Shown here: piece after piece, positions 12,501-24,305 of the stretch
Layout: every line of letters starts with the position of its first letter
Position numbering within the stretch: position 1 is the stretch's first letter
From: Alopecurus myosuroides
Taxonomy: Eukaryota; Streptophyta; Magnoliopsida; Poales; Poaceae
Length of the DNA: 64,000 bases
NCBI GenBank assembly: GCA_028641055.1
Contig: JAPCYS010000656.1
Location: forward strand, 124,001-188,000
Direction of reading: 5' to 3'
Program-made: the position numbers and the translations under genes
Notes under the pieces: model-generated
The model's input: the letters and a program-made list of their open reading frames with translations, nothing else
The model's database searches: none
What the model was told of the DNA's origin: nothing

Positions 12501-13867
12501 TATCATATCAAAGCCTAGTCCAGGTGTGTAAATTCCAATCAACAAGTGAGATAAAGATCGTCTACCTACGTCTCCTTCGAATGCTTTATTTGGTTGACTT
12601 GGCGCATGCTTACACCATGTTATGACTACAAACCAGTCACTTCTAGCCTCTATGATCATTTAGTTTTTGACTTGTAATATCATTTATGCTTTGATTAATA
12701 TGGTTTTGTCGCTGTGCATGATTATGGCCATTATTGCTCTCTTAGCTCCCAGTCTTTTCCTAGCATCCACCTATACTAAGTATGAGCTCTACTTGTGCAT
12801 CCAACTCCCAAAAACCCAAAAGTTTGCCAAATGTGTCCACCATAACTACCTATATGTGGTATTTAACCGCCATTCCAAAGTAAATTTCTCATGTACTACC
12901 TTTAAAACCTTCAAAATACATGTTTTGTGCCCCTGTTTAAGCTCATTAGGACGTAGGTAGACGATCTTTATCTCACTTGTTGATTGGAATTTACACACCC
13001 GGACTAGTGGCACATCCTCTTATCCAAATTGATAGAAGAGCTAGCAAACGGGATGCCCATCCCCAAACCTGGTTACTATAAATTCTCTTCACTCTTTTTT
13101 CTATGATTTATCAGTTAAGCGAAGTTCATAAGTGTGTAAACAAAAGAGAAGAGGGATGATCTACTGACCCCAGTAGAAAGAACGTCCTTCAATGTGATCC
13201 GCTCTTGTAAAGTCAGGTTAACTTGTGAAGTAATGTATTGTCTATTTTCTACTCGTTGACATAGACATACACCTCTCTAAAAATTTGTTTAATACCCTTG
13301 TTTTAATAAAATAAAAATCTCTGGCACATGAGTTAATCCCTGCTTCCCTCTACGAAGGGCCTTTCATTTACTTTAATGTTGAGTCTTCATATTCAACTTT
13401 ATGCACCAATTAAGAGATCATAGTTGTCATTCTGAGTATAATGTGCATCGGCCCCAAAATTTATTATTGATTGATTCATGATATGTTATTACTTGTTCTC
13501 AAATTACTTGTTTCTAGTCACCACTTGAACTTTGAAGGTGTCGTGGCATTTATGTTTTGCTATCCTTTTAAGGACATTCGGAATACCACTTTGCTATGTT
13601 TTTTATGCTCTAAACAAATGTATATCTTTCAATGAATCATTATTCATGATCTTTTGTTTGTGTTACTTTTCATGTTGCAACATGGTTGCTAAGTTACATT
13701 GTTGAAATTATATCTATCATGTCTATGTTTAGAGAACTTTGATCTCAGCTAGCAATGGTTTTACAAATAATTATGATCAAGATTGTGGTCGTAGCATGTC
13801 ACCTAAAAAATTATCTTGCTATCGTTTTATCTACTCGAGGATGAGTAAGAACTAAGCTTGGGGATGT
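9503..13867 (+). mobile_element. Non-coding interior of Athila-like retroelement(s), two related segments
   Basis: This AT-rich stretch has no long reading frame. Segment 11240-13867 matches, in the same order, the minus-strand interior 37271-39960 of the complete Athila-like element. Examples are the CAACAAGTGAGATAAAGATC box, the CATTCCAAAGTAAATTTCTC box and the final ACTCGAGGATGAGTAAGAAC before AAGCTTGGGGATG. Segment 9820-11230 is a more diverged relative with the same kinds of boxes (CAGAAACAGATTTGTTGTGC; ATCTAAGCTTGGGATTCCC near 10530). The two segments in direct order suggest recombination between related elements. Confidence 0.65.
12516..13006. repeat. 58-bp nearly perfect inverted repeat with 375-bp spacer
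   Basis: The arm 12516-12573 is the reverse complement of about 12949-13006 with a single visible mismatch. Each arm contains CAACAAGTGAGATAAAGATC or its complement. The related element (minus strand, about 38190-38250) has only the downstream arm. Here the upstream arm replaces the segment that family has there, so it looks like an inverted copy made by template switching. Confidence 0.85.
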
Positions 13868-15365
13868 TGATACGTCCAAAATGTATCTGTAATTTTTTAT
13901 GGTTTCATGCTACTTTTATGCTTTTGATAGTTGTTTTTATATTAAGCTTATGATTTATTTGGACTAATCTACTAATAGTTCCAAAAGTGCACAATGTTCT
14001 TGTTTTACACTTTGATGTGTAGGAATTATAAAAAATACAAGAGAAAACCTTGTTGGAGTTGAATTGGGTCTTTCCCGAAATCTATCTGAAAACTCTTTTT
14101 GAAGATTTTCACGTACCGGACAGAAGACGACGTCAAATGGAAAAAAACCCTTTGCGAAAGTTATGGGGAATTTTGTGAGGAAAGTTCTAGAAAATAAATT
14201 CGGCCCAATCTGAGTCCGGACGGTCGAGAAAAGCCCGATTTACTGCAGCCCTAGATGGGGTGACAAATATCTGTGAGGCTATATAAAGGGAGGAACTCTG
14301 GGTCGTGAAAGACATCCCATACCATGAATTTCTAGCCACCAAAGCCATGTTTTTTCCTCCCCCATGGATCCCATCTCCATGGGAGTGGATACCATGAATC
14401 CATTAAGGAAGAGGGCTAAGGGGCGGCGCTCCCCCATGATGCCGGCGACGCATGGAAGGAGTCCCTGCGCCACCGCCGGCGCCGCCCTGTGCCCCGCGCT
14501 ATCCTCTCCGCCATCTTCACCTTCATCTCTATCGCCATTTACTCCTTGTATACAGTGGTTCATCCTCCCACACACCTCTGTACCGCCCTATGTAAACATG
14601 GTGTTTGACGTCATAAATTATTTGCAAATGATCTATTGCATCTATGTCATGTTTGTGTAGTTCCCTTTTGTCATATGATTGGTTGTTGAATCTCTATGGA
14701 TGGTTTGAGCTATATATTGAATCTTTACAGTCCTATGGTGCCCATCATATGTTTATGCACGCATGGATCACATCATAGGGTTTGTAGTATGTGGAGAAAT
14801 CTAGAGGGTGGGCCGCTTGAGTGACGGAAACATGAGCCCCAATCTAGTTATAAGGATATGGGATAAGGAGGATCTTTTGATCTTAATGTTATGGTTGGGT
14901 ATTTTTACCTTAATGTATCTTCTAATAGTTACGGATGTTTGCTAGAGTTCCAATCATAAGTACTTGCAATCATTGGATAGTGGGAGCTTGTTAGCTTTGC
15001 CTCTCCCACTAAAAGAGGAATATCAACCTTGTATTTCACTATTTGATCATTGAAAAATACATCACAATTACCACCACTTTTCCACACTCATGGTACTGTT
15101 AGTTTATGGTTACTTAGTATATTTTATTGTTGCAGCACTAACATTCATTTTTTTTGTATTTATTATCTTGCAAAGCTATCTCTCATACTCGTATTATTGC
15201 TCCAGTATTATTTCCTAGATAAAATAAACGTTTAGTGTGCGTAGAGTTGTATCAGTGGTTGATAGAACTTCAGAGAACATTTATCCTACCTTTAGCTCCT
15301 CGTTGGGTTCGACACTCTTACTTATCGAAAAGGCTATACACAATCCCCTATACTTGTGGGTATCA
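13868..15365 (+). repeat. LTR of an Athila-like element (family TGATACGTCC), 1498 bp
   Basis: It starts TGATACGTCCAAAATGTATC right after the tract AAGCTTGGGGATGT and ends CCCCTATACTTGTGGGTATCA at 15365. The segment CTCCTCGTTGGGTTCGACAC before the end is typical of grass LTRs of this family. A TATA box (CTATATAAAG) lies at about 14279. The polypurine tract on its left shows it is a 3' LTR; no matching 5' LTR is in the window. Confidence 0.75.
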
Positions 15366-15598
15366 ATTATTATTCATGATCCTTTGTTTGTGTTACTTTT
15401 CATGTTGCAACATGGTTGCTAAGTTTTATTGTTAGAATTATATATATCATGTCTATGTTTAGAGTACAACTATCTCAGCTTACATGCTTTTAGAATAATG
15501 ATGACCATGATTGTGTTGCTCGCATGTCGCCTTAGAAATTATTTTATTTTTATCATTTTACCTACTCGAGGACGAGTAGAACTAAGAATGGGGATGCT
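15366..15598 (+). mobile_element. Second copy of the Athila-like interior 3' end
   Basis: This 233-bp piece repeats 13637-13867 with moderate divergence (both have TTTGTGTTACTTTTCATGTT). It ends with an analogous tract GAATGGGGATGCT before the next LTR. It is interior 3' sequence of the outer element that carries the LTR at 15599. Confidence 0.75.
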
Positions 15599-17227
15599 TG
15601 ATACGTCTCCGATGTATCTATAATTTCGGATGTTCCATGTTGTTATTATGCCAATTGCTATCTATACACTTTATATCATTTTTATGGATTTCCTGAGACT
15701 AACCTATTAACAAGATGCCACAGCGCTAGTTCCTATTTTCTGCTATTTTTGGATTCAGAAAAGGTATTCTAGAAATATTCTCGTAATTGGTCGAAAAAAA
15801 ATCCCAGGGTCCTATTTTTTGTCACTTATCCGGAGTCCGGAGGGGGGCTCCGAGGCGGACACACCATAGGATGGTGCCTCCTGGCTGCGCCACCACATGG
15901 TGTGGGCCCTTCGGGCACCCACCGATATCGCCCTTTCATCTTTCGCCTATTTATACTCTTCCTCGGTAAAACCCTAAATACCCGAGCCTCCATCCAAGAA
16001 AAGTTCCGTGCCCGCTATCGTCATCAACCCTAGTTCAGGAGGGTTCTGAAGTTCTCCCCGGCACGCTGCCGAGAGGGGAAATCATCACCGAAGAGCTCTA
16101 CATCACCATGCCTACCTCCGGAGTGATGCGTGAGTAGTTCATCCTTGGACTACGGGTCCATAGAAGTAGCTAGATGGTTGTCTTCTCCTCCTTTTGTGCC
16201 ATCATGTTTAGATCTTGTGAGCTGCCTAACATGATCAAGATCATCTTATTGTAATGCTACATGTTATGTTTGTTGGGATCCGATGAATACTGAATGTTTT
16301 GTCAAGTTTATAATAGATCTATCATGTTTATGTTATTTATGTTCTTGCATTCTCTCTATTACTAGTAGATGCTCTGGCCAAGTTGATGCTTGTTACTCCA
16401 AGAGGGATTATTTATGCTCGATAGTGGGTTCATGCCTCCAGTTATCTGGGAGAGTGACAATGACTTCTAAGATTGTGGATGTGATGTTGCCACTAGTGAT
16501 AAAACAACAATGCTTTATCTAAGGATAACTATATTGTTTACATTATGCACTTTACTTAATGCAATAATCTGTTGCTTGCAACTTAATACCCAAAGTTTGC
16601 TCGGATGACGTCCTGAGGGTGGATTATTAGTCATAGATGCAGTTGGATTACGGTCTATGTATCATGTTGTAATGCCCAAATAAATCTCATAGTAATCATC
16701 ATGTCATGCATATGCACTATGGTGCAGCCTCTATCTCTGTGAATTGCCTAGCTGTAATTTGTTCACCTAACATGCTATTTATCTATTTCGGAGAGACACC
16801 ACTAGTGAACTGTGGACCCCGGTCTATTCTTTTACACTGATAATATAACCTACTGCAAGCACTATTCTCTTTTACAGCAAGCATTGTTCTCTTTTACTGC
16901 AAACATTGTTCTCCTTTTATTCACTTCAAACAAGCACCATTTTCCACACTATACGTCTAATCCTTTGTTTTTAGCAAAACCGGTGAGATTGACAACCTCA
17001 CTGTTTCGTTGGGGAAAAGTATCTTGGTTGTGTTGTGTGCAGATTCCACGTTGTTGCTGAGCCTGGTAGTGCGCCCTACCAACATCAGATGTCATCAATC
17101 TTCAGAAGTGATTTCTTTCTCCTACTGGTCCGATTAAACCTTGGTTTCTTTCTGAGGAAAACTCGTTGTTGTACTCTTCATACCTCCTCTTGGAGTCTCC
17201 CAACGAACGTGTGTTCACATGCCATCA
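15599..17227 (+). repeat. 3' LTR of an Athila-like element (family TGATACGTCTCC), about 1.63 kb
   Basis: It starts TGATACGTCTCCGATGTATC after a polypurine tract. It matches in order the minus-strand LTRs at 35699-37270 and 52668-54244, e.g. the GC-rich ACATGGTGTGGGCCC part, CCTAGTTCAGGAGGGTTCTG and CCGGTGAGATTGACAACCTC. The end is placed at GCCATCA (17227) by alignment with the CCATCA end of the others; the last 30 bases are diverged. Confidence 0.75.
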
Positions 17228-17884
17228 CATATGCATATGCCGACTTGTTCGTGCTCTGACCACCGAGTTATGCGTGGTGACATGGGCTGCCACTACCACC
17301 CCTTGATCAAGCGACCGATATAGAGTGCAGAGGCCCAACTAGCGCGGCGCATGGGCCGTGACGTAAGAGGCCGTGTCTTGGGAGAAGGACAGCGTCAATG
17401 CACGAGCTAAAGCAAATTCGTTGATGTTTCTGGAATGACCTAGAGAAACGTCGGCGTTGTAGCTGCGAATCCTGCTTTTTTGGGCCGTCGGATGGTGTTC
17501 AATCGATGGTAGAAGATGCATTATGATGATTGGACTCAAACTTTCAAAATTGGTACACTATATAGGAGTATAGATATAAATGATAAGGTCATATATGCAA
17601 ATGTGTAATAGAAATGTGGGTGTCTTTTTGTAAAATTGCCATAGAATGTTTCCTACCGTTAGATATAAATCGAGCGATCGTGAATTAAAGATGGCGGGCA
17701 CACCATCATCACCAACTGTGGTTTTTATAGGAATAGAGATAGCGAGGGCTAAAAGTGCTCAGTTAATTTTGAGCATATGTTTGCGAACAATACAATTAGC
17801 ATTAAAGGGTATAAGTTTTCATATTCTAGTTTTGTTTATCAGTTCATTATTTGAACTATGTGTGGTATTTTAGAAAAGATGTAG
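17228..17884. other. Gene-free stretch
   Basis: I see no supported gene. A stretch ACTATATAGGAGTATAGATA near 17560 has the look of decayed DNA-transposon ends common in grasses, but no partner end could be fixed. Confidence 0.3.
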
Positions 17885-19139
17885 GATGATCCGTGATAAA
17901 CGTATTCTTAGTTGAAACACCAATGACTCACCTAAAATAGCCTATTGTACAGTTGATCATATGATCAAGGGGTATTATGAAAGATAGAATTTATTCAAAA
18001 TACATATGGTTCATACAACCTCAAAATGGGTTGATGAGAAATGTCTCTAACAATGTGTTTGCTTGAGTGTTCACTTACATCCTCTTGATGTTTGATGGAC
18101 TTATACAAACCGATTATTGCCAATTGTGCAAGTGGGAGACCGTAGGATGTATGCCCAAAAGGCAATAATATTTATACATATTTTCATAATTATGATTCAT
18201 ATTACTATGTTATAACTGACGTGGCTCCTGGATATGATATTCGGAGGAAAAACTCACACTCAGGTGTAGTAACATGAAAAAAGTATCGAACCCTAGTCTT
18301 GCCTTTTACGACTAATTCATTGGATGTCTGATGACTATGTTTTACTGGTCATGGACATTGTTTGTGTCAGTATCAATGAATATCATATTGTTGGAAGGGA
18401 AAAATATGGCTAGGTACACCCTAGTAATTGATATGCTAAGAGATTCCACTAAGACATCTTTGCCCCTAAATTCATGTCACGGTACAATTATATTACAATG
18501 CATCCTTTGACCATGAGCTTATTGGAGTAATATATTCTAGAGGTTTTACTTTGGTACTATCAAGAATCACACCGTAAACTAGGTGAACATAGAGGTAGCC
18601 ACTGGGTAATTCCAAAGGATTATATTTCCTCGTTGTTCTAAGATGGGAATTACTCCTCCGTAAAAGGAGAGATACAAACCTAGGCTGACTCGGTATTCTT
18701 GATATCCATAAGTTCTGCAGACAATGCTTTATGATGATACATAATATGGGATATCATAATATAGTATCTAGAAAGAGGAAACTTACCCATTAACTGGACA
18801 AGACAAAGGTATAGTGGAAACAGATATTGTTCCACGGCAATACTGGAATCCATAGTCTCGGATAAGTTCGGTATTGTGAATACTGGGAGAATTGTATAGT
18901 GACCAACAGGTTCAACAGTTTATTCGTTTAGTATGTGGGAGTCAATATGGGCGTCCATGGCCCCGCTATTGATTATTGGAAAGGAAATAGTTTCCAGTTT
19001 CATGTCTACACACTATCGAACCTGTAGGGGAAACACACTTTAGTTATGGCTGGTTTATGTGTATATCAGTAGGTTCGGATCAACAAGGAGTACCATCGAA
19101 ATGTTGTTTTTGCATTATATATATACATATATGCATATA

Positions 19140-19180
<41 letters not shown>

Positions 19181-20539
19181 ATGGTTCTGTACACCCAGGC
19201 GTACGTACTCCCACATTCAATATGCCATATACCATAATCGCTTATACATATTTATCATTTTTAATATACTTCAATATTAAATACTAGATACCTCAAAATG
19301 AAATTTACGAAAAAATCCAACTGAATCTACATATTTAATATTATTTACTTATATACCGCTTTTCTGTACGTAAAAATTGTATATTGAAAAAACTAAGGAG
19401 TTCCGGGATTTATTGAAAAAATTGTATATTGAAAAATATATATATTGAGGTCATTGGATACCCCATATTAATAGAAATCATTTCTATAAATACCGTAATT
19501 TATTCTAGAGTTGTTCTGAGAGAGAAATTGAGGTTGCGCGCTTTACAGAGTAAGTGCAGGGGCATGAGATGTCCCGGGATGTCGAAAATATATTTTTGAC
19601 ATTTTTAGATAATATCGATGATTTTATCGAAAGGGGACACGGGGTTCCAGAAGAGTTTCGGGAAAAAATTAAGAAGGGGTTGTCGGAGGGGGGCAGGAAT
19701 GCCCCTCATGGCCGCACCTATTTTATAGGGCCTGCCAGGTGGGCCCCAGGGCACCACAACTTGTCATCCTCGTATTTTCCCTAGATTTATTGGAAATAGA
19801 AAGGACAAAAGAAAAGGGAGAGAAAGGAAAAAGGGAAGAGAGAGAGGTGGGATTGGACTCTTCGTGGTCCAATCCGAGCTGGGCTAGGTCAAGGGGGTGC
19901 GGCCACCTCTATGGTGCGACTAAGCCCCTCCTAGCTCAACTAGGACTCCCTCTCCCCTTTGTCAAGTCTCCCCCTCCCTCCATCTATATAAAGGACCCAA
20001 GGCTCAAGGCAAACCACACAATTGGCTCTCAAGCCCCCCTCTCTCTCTAATAGAATTAGAGGGTCTAATTAGATCTTCTAATTAGAAACCCTCTAATTAA
20101 ATTAGAGCTTCTTCTAATTGGATTTTTAGGTGTTCTCTCCCAATTATATCTAGCTTCTAATTAATCTCTCCTTCTCATGTGTTGAGAACTCCACCTTTAT
20201 ATATACATACATTGTCTAGTCCTGGACGGCGAAATGTTGTAGAATTGGCTCCGATGTATGTGTGCATACTATCAGAGGGGTAACACGTGAGCCCCTCACT
20301 CTGCAAAATCAAGGTGATGGATACGGTGAGTCCGCAACATCTTCACCCACAGGCTTTTGCATGAGGATCTTCTACAGGCTTCGACATCGTCATCAACACC
20401 TCTTCCGCTTGGTGTTTCGTACACGATTACAAGTACTAGATCTTCTAATTATTATTCACTTGTATCTGCATAGTTAGATCTTGGCAGTTGCGTAGTATGC
20501 ATGCAAAAAAAAACTAAATTTCCGCTGCGCGACCCAGCA
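17885..20539 (+). mobile_element. Copia element 3' end: interior remnant and LTR (5' truncated)
   Basis: 17885-18140 looks like the untranslated end of a copia element and finishes with the tract GTGCAAGTGGGAGAC. The LTR follows at about 18141-20539. It starts CGTAGGATGTATGCCCAAAA, where the family start would be TG (one C/T change). It contains GGGAGTCAATATGGGCGTCC, a TATA box CTATATAAAGG near 19984 and ends near TTTCCGCTGCGCGACCCAGCA. No pol is present to the left, so the element is truncated or a deletion product. Confidence 0.6.
19139..19177. repeat. (AT)n microsatellite
   Basis: An uninterrupted run of alternating T and A of more than 30 bases inside the copia LTR, flanked by related ATATAC words. 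Confidence 0.95.
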
Positions 20540-21403
20540 GGCGGCACTACTCCTTCCTCGACGAGCACTTCCGTGTGGGGGCTACGTTGGCGCGTTTCTG
20601 ACCATGGATCTATGCTCCCAGTCTGTTTATGCGGTCTTTCGACGGGGAAATAGGGTGATGTCGGCGGTAGCCCCAGGGGCTCTAGGGTTACGCCGAACTT
20701 GCTGGTCTGTTAGGTCGTAGGCATAGTGCAACAATCACATCGACTCCCGCCATAGCTTCCAACGTGATCATCTCGCAAGAGGTGATATTGCTCGCACTTA
20801 TGTGAGACTTCTTTTTTCGAATGAAGCATACTGGCATTGAACTTTTGGATGAGGCCCGTTTTGTTGAGTTGAGAGATAAACTAGGTATTCTTGATCCTAA
20901 AAACCGGGATTGGTTTACCTGCACTAGTTCTTTTAGTAGCCATATTATCTTCTTATAAGCTGAGCGGCACATGTACGGGATAACATCTTACAATGTATTA
21001 CAATGTATTGACATGATACATACCTATTTCTGATACATCATAAATATCTAATGTTATTTGGACCCAAGAAAGTCTCTTCGCGGTACCTATGACATTTGTG
21101 CTCAATCATCGGGGAGAAATTCCTCCCCTACCCCCCCCCCCCCCACCACACACACACAAAAACACACCTCGCGCGCGTACACGGCGGTGGGACACAGGTA
21201 ACACCGCCGGCATTTAGCTCATCAAAGAGCAGCCTGCCCGAAAAGCGACATCCAAGACCACGGCCTGACGTCCAAATCCCGGGCTAGTAGCACTACATGG
21301 CAAAATCCTCGTCGCCGCTTTCATGGTCGGACGGGCGGCTAGCCGACAACCTTCTCAGGCAACAGCAAGGGGAAGAGAAGGGGAGGAGGGGTGGCAGCGG
21401 GCT
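20540..21403. other. Gene-free stretch with a short coding-like remnant and poly-C run
   Basis: No complete gene. On the plus strand about 20828-20957 reads openly as a peptide containing ELLDEARFVELRDKLGILD and then a stop; it looks like a fragment of a transposon protein that I cannot name. A run of about 15 C followed by (CA)n lies at 21131-21160. Confidence 0.35.
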
Positions 21404-21860
21404 ATTTTTTTAAATAATACATTTTTATTACTGTTTCGAAAAATAATACATGAAACCTACTTTTTGCAGAAATAATACATAGTCGTAGTCGGGGACTGCG
21501 ACGGTCACTAATCGTAGTGCCGCACTGCGACTACACCCCTATCGCAGTGTCGTACTGCGACTGGGTGAAATTTGCTGCATGACCTTAATTAAACAGCTCT
21601 TAATTGCTCTTAATTAGTAATACTTAATTAATTAAGCATGACTTAGCAAGCATGCATGCGTCTTTATTAGCAAAGATGGCCTGTCCGGCATGCATGCATG
21701 TGCGCAACCGTAGTCGCACACTGCGACAAGTCCAGTCGCAGTCGCAGAACGCGATTAGTCCCAGTCGCATACCCCGACTACGACTATGTATTATTTCTGT
21801 AAAAAGTAAAATTCTTGTATTATTTTGGGAAATTGTAATAAAAAATGTTATAAAAAAAAA
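21404..21860. mobile_element. Foldback (MITE-like) element with long inverted arms and CTGCGACT repeats
   Basis: The two ends are inverted copies of each other over roughly 110-150 bases. A 28-bp core is a perfect inverted match: 21467-21494 (contains AATAATACATAGTCGTAGTC) against 21772-21799. Just inside the arms are many copies of CGCAGTCGCA/CTGCGACT-like words on both strands. There is no ORF. No target duplication could be fixed because the ends are T-rich and A-rich. Confidence 0.75.
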
Positions 21861-22293
21861 CTGGCGGCGGCTAGGATCCCTAGATCCCTCTGCCACACAC
21901 CCACAAAAAGGTGAGAAACACCCCAAGAAGTATATAATTATGTTACACTCAATTTGAACCGAACAGCTGGCTGTAGCAAACGCGTACGTGTCCCCGCTGA
22001 TCAGCGGTAGAGCCTACATCGATCGCTGCCATGGAAGACGACAAGCCAGACACACCGTGACGACGCAAGAAAACAGCGCGGCGGATATGCGGTCTTCTCC
22101 GACTTGGATTGGATGGTTGCTTTAGCCTACACGTACCAACATTTATAGTGACCGCATTTACTGTGGTAATTACGTGTCTACCGACCAGTGATGTTACACT
22201 GCCGTCTCAACTGCGGAATGATCTCCACCATGCCTTCGGGCAGGAAAGAAGTAAACGGAAACATCGATGAGCACATTGCGCGTTCGTATGTTA
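21861..22293. other. Gene-free stretch
   Basis: No supported gene or repeat. GC content is moderate and no reading frame resembles a known family. Confidence 0.35.
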
Positions 22294-22296
22294 TTA

Positions 22297-22657
22297 GGGC
22301 ATGTTCAGTGGTTTAGACACCAATGTCTGTAAAATTTGTCTACATAGTATATAGTCGACGGTGTAGACACCTGCTACAGTGGAATGTATTTTACCGCTGT
22401 CTGTAGTCTCTAACTGCATCACGTATGTTCTCTTGGCCCATGATTAAAATAAATTTATTTTTGGGCCATGAACTCACAACTACCGACTAGTACAATGGGA
22501 ATAGACCAGTCGTTAGGGAGCGGAATTCACTCTATTCGACCATCTGTATATTTACAGACGAGTACATTCTCTCTCCTCTTTATTTTTCTTTCAACTCACC
22601 GAAAATCTAACGTTCTGTATGTTACAGACGGCTGACTGTACACCACTGTACATGCCC
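22297..22657. mobile_element. Tourist-like MITE (PIF/Harbinger), 361 bp
   Basis: The left end GGGCATGTTCAGTGGTTTAG and the inverted right end GGGCATGTACAGTGGTGTAC form terminal inverted repeats. The 3-bp target duplication TTA is present at 22294-22296 and 22658-22660, as known for PIF/Harbinger MITEs. There is no coding capacity. Confidence 0.88.
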
Positions 22658-22660
22658 TTA

Positions 22661-23230
22661 CTCTCTCACGCAGGATGTTAATAACTGTAATAACAAAATA
22701 TAACTGAAAGCAGGCTAGCTACATTTCATAAAAAAAAAAAAGAGTAACGACATGCGGACGACAGTTTGATCTCCGTGGACGACAGATTGGCGTCAGTAGC
22801 GTGCAAGCACGACGGATCGGTTCCGTTCCCCGTAGCTAACTAGGCGGGGGACTCACTGGACGTCCTTGGAGAACAACGAGCCCCAACCCCGCGGCGCTGT
22901 CGGTCAAAGGGGAAATTGGTTTCCGCCCGGCTCTGTGAGAGATCCCGGGAGCACCTACGTTGCCTGCCTTGAACACCACTGGCGAGACGTCCTGTGTTTT
23001 TGTCCGTTCCCTGTTGGCACCGAGCGAGAGAGTCAAGGAGTAGGACTGCATGTGTACGGTGTAGTACTACTAGGAGAGGGATGGATCGACGTAGATCGCT
23101 AGGCTGATAGTACAGGATAAAACATGTTTTGCAACAAACTACACATTTTGGTATAATTGTTGCATCTAGCCCAAATAAACTAGTTAATCCTATTTAGGGT
23201 CATTTGTTTGCATCTAACTTTGTGTGATAG
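22661..23230. other. Gene-free stretch, moderately GC-rich
   Basis: A run of A (about 22729-22741) is followed by mixed sequence with GACGACAG twice (22757, 22778). No supported gene. Confidence 0.3.
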
Positions 23231-23537
23231 TTAGAGCATCTCCAGCAGCCGAACCATCGCGCGCGCCCGCCGGGAAAACAGCCGCTTTCGTGCCCGCGGA
23301 CCAGCGCGGGAAGCTCCAGCAGACGCAGTAAAACGGCGCGCGCGGGAAAAATCATCGCCCGCGTGCGTTCGCGCGTGGCCGCCAGCGCGCGGTACAAAAT
23401 GTCGCGCGGCGCCGCGCGCAGTTGCCACATTCTCGCCACCGTCTGCGTCTTCTCCTCTCCCTCTCTCTCTTCCACGTGCTCGCGCCTTCTCCCCTCCCTC
23501 TCTCTTCCGGGAGAGACTCGGGCGGCCGTGCGCCGGA

Positions 23538-23918
23538 ATGGACTTTCGCGACGTCTGGACGCGGCAGCAGGCGCAAGACCTAGCGCCACCGCCGCGTGTC
23601 GTCACGGAGGAGGACAACCGGCGCAACAGGCTCACTCAGCGCCGCCTCGCCATCGCGGAGCAAGACGAGCGGGCGATGGCGTTGTGGGCCGAGCGCTTCT
23701 CGGAAGACGTCGCCGCCGAGCGCGCCTTCTACACGCACCGCCGGGCGGAGCATGCGACGCGACGGGCAGCTAAGCACGCCAGGCACGCTGCAGCCGTGGC
23801 GGAGCTCGAAGCCGGCACAGGCGAGGACTGGGCGTCCTACGACTCCCGGTGGGACCACATCTGGACGTCCTCCGATGTTAAGACGTCGGACTCCAGTGGC
23901 GGCAGCTTCTCCGACTGA
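23538..23918 (+). CDS. Hypothetical 126-aa Arg/Ala/Glu-rich protein in a GC-rich island
   Basis: I do not recognise a named family. The frame starts ATGG and encodes MDFRDVWTRQQAQDL, a charged, probably helical middle (about residues 25-95, with repeated RAxxAxx patterns) and a Ser/Asp-rich end SSGGSFSD. Strong GC bias and codon structure support coding. Just upstream, at 23233, GAGCATCTCCAGCAG matches the type of terminal sequence found on grass PIF/Harbinger-like elements, so the ORF may ride inside a DNA transposon; I do not find the matching right end. A CT-rich leader (23452-23515) precedes the ATG. It could also be a decayed host-gene fragment. Confidence 0.45.
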   Translation: MDFRDVWTRQQAQDLAPPPRVVTEEDNRRNRLTQRRLAIAEQDERAMALWAERFSEDVAAERAFYTHRRAEHATRRAAKHARHAAAVAELEAGTGEDWASYDSRWDHIWTSSDVKTSDSSGGSFSD

Positions 23919-24303
23919 ACGGCGGCGGCCTTTTAAGTTTTTAAATTTCCGTTTTTAGTTTAAATTCTGTACTCCGGCGAACTCGTCTATGTTTGCGGCG
24001 CGTTAGTTTGGCTAATTTGAGAGTCCTTCGTGCCTTGTAACCACCCATGGGGCAGAGGAGTTTAGAAGAGGACATCAGTGGCGCCACCCAAGTCGCCCGC
24101 GGGAAAGACACATGGGCTATTAACAATTTTTGCAACATAAAAGTTGTTTATATCAGAACGGCGGAATCCGTCGCTCTCCTCGGCGGTGCAAACAATTTTA
24201 ATTAAGCTAACTAATTAGACAAAACTCTATTATCAGCGGCAAAAAAAGTTTTCTTTTTATGTTTGCTGTAACCACCACCATAAAACCATGTGTTAGTTGT
24301 ATC
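23919..24303. other. 3' flank of the small ORF, no gene
   Basis: GGCGGCGGCCTTTTAAGTTT and AT-richer sequence follow the stop. No further gene is supported. Confidence 0.35.
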
Positions 24304-24305
24304 TA

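Noticed and set aside
12516..13006. Inverted repeat as a MITE
   Set aside because: The arms are Athila-like interior sequence and the spacer is normal family sequence, so it is not an independent mobile element.
19057..19287. 76-codon frame with Tyr-Ile repeats
   Set aside because: Translation of the (AT)n microsatellite.
21131..21160. Poly-C and (CA)n tract as a possible regulatory element
   Set aside because: Simple sequence; no evidence of function.
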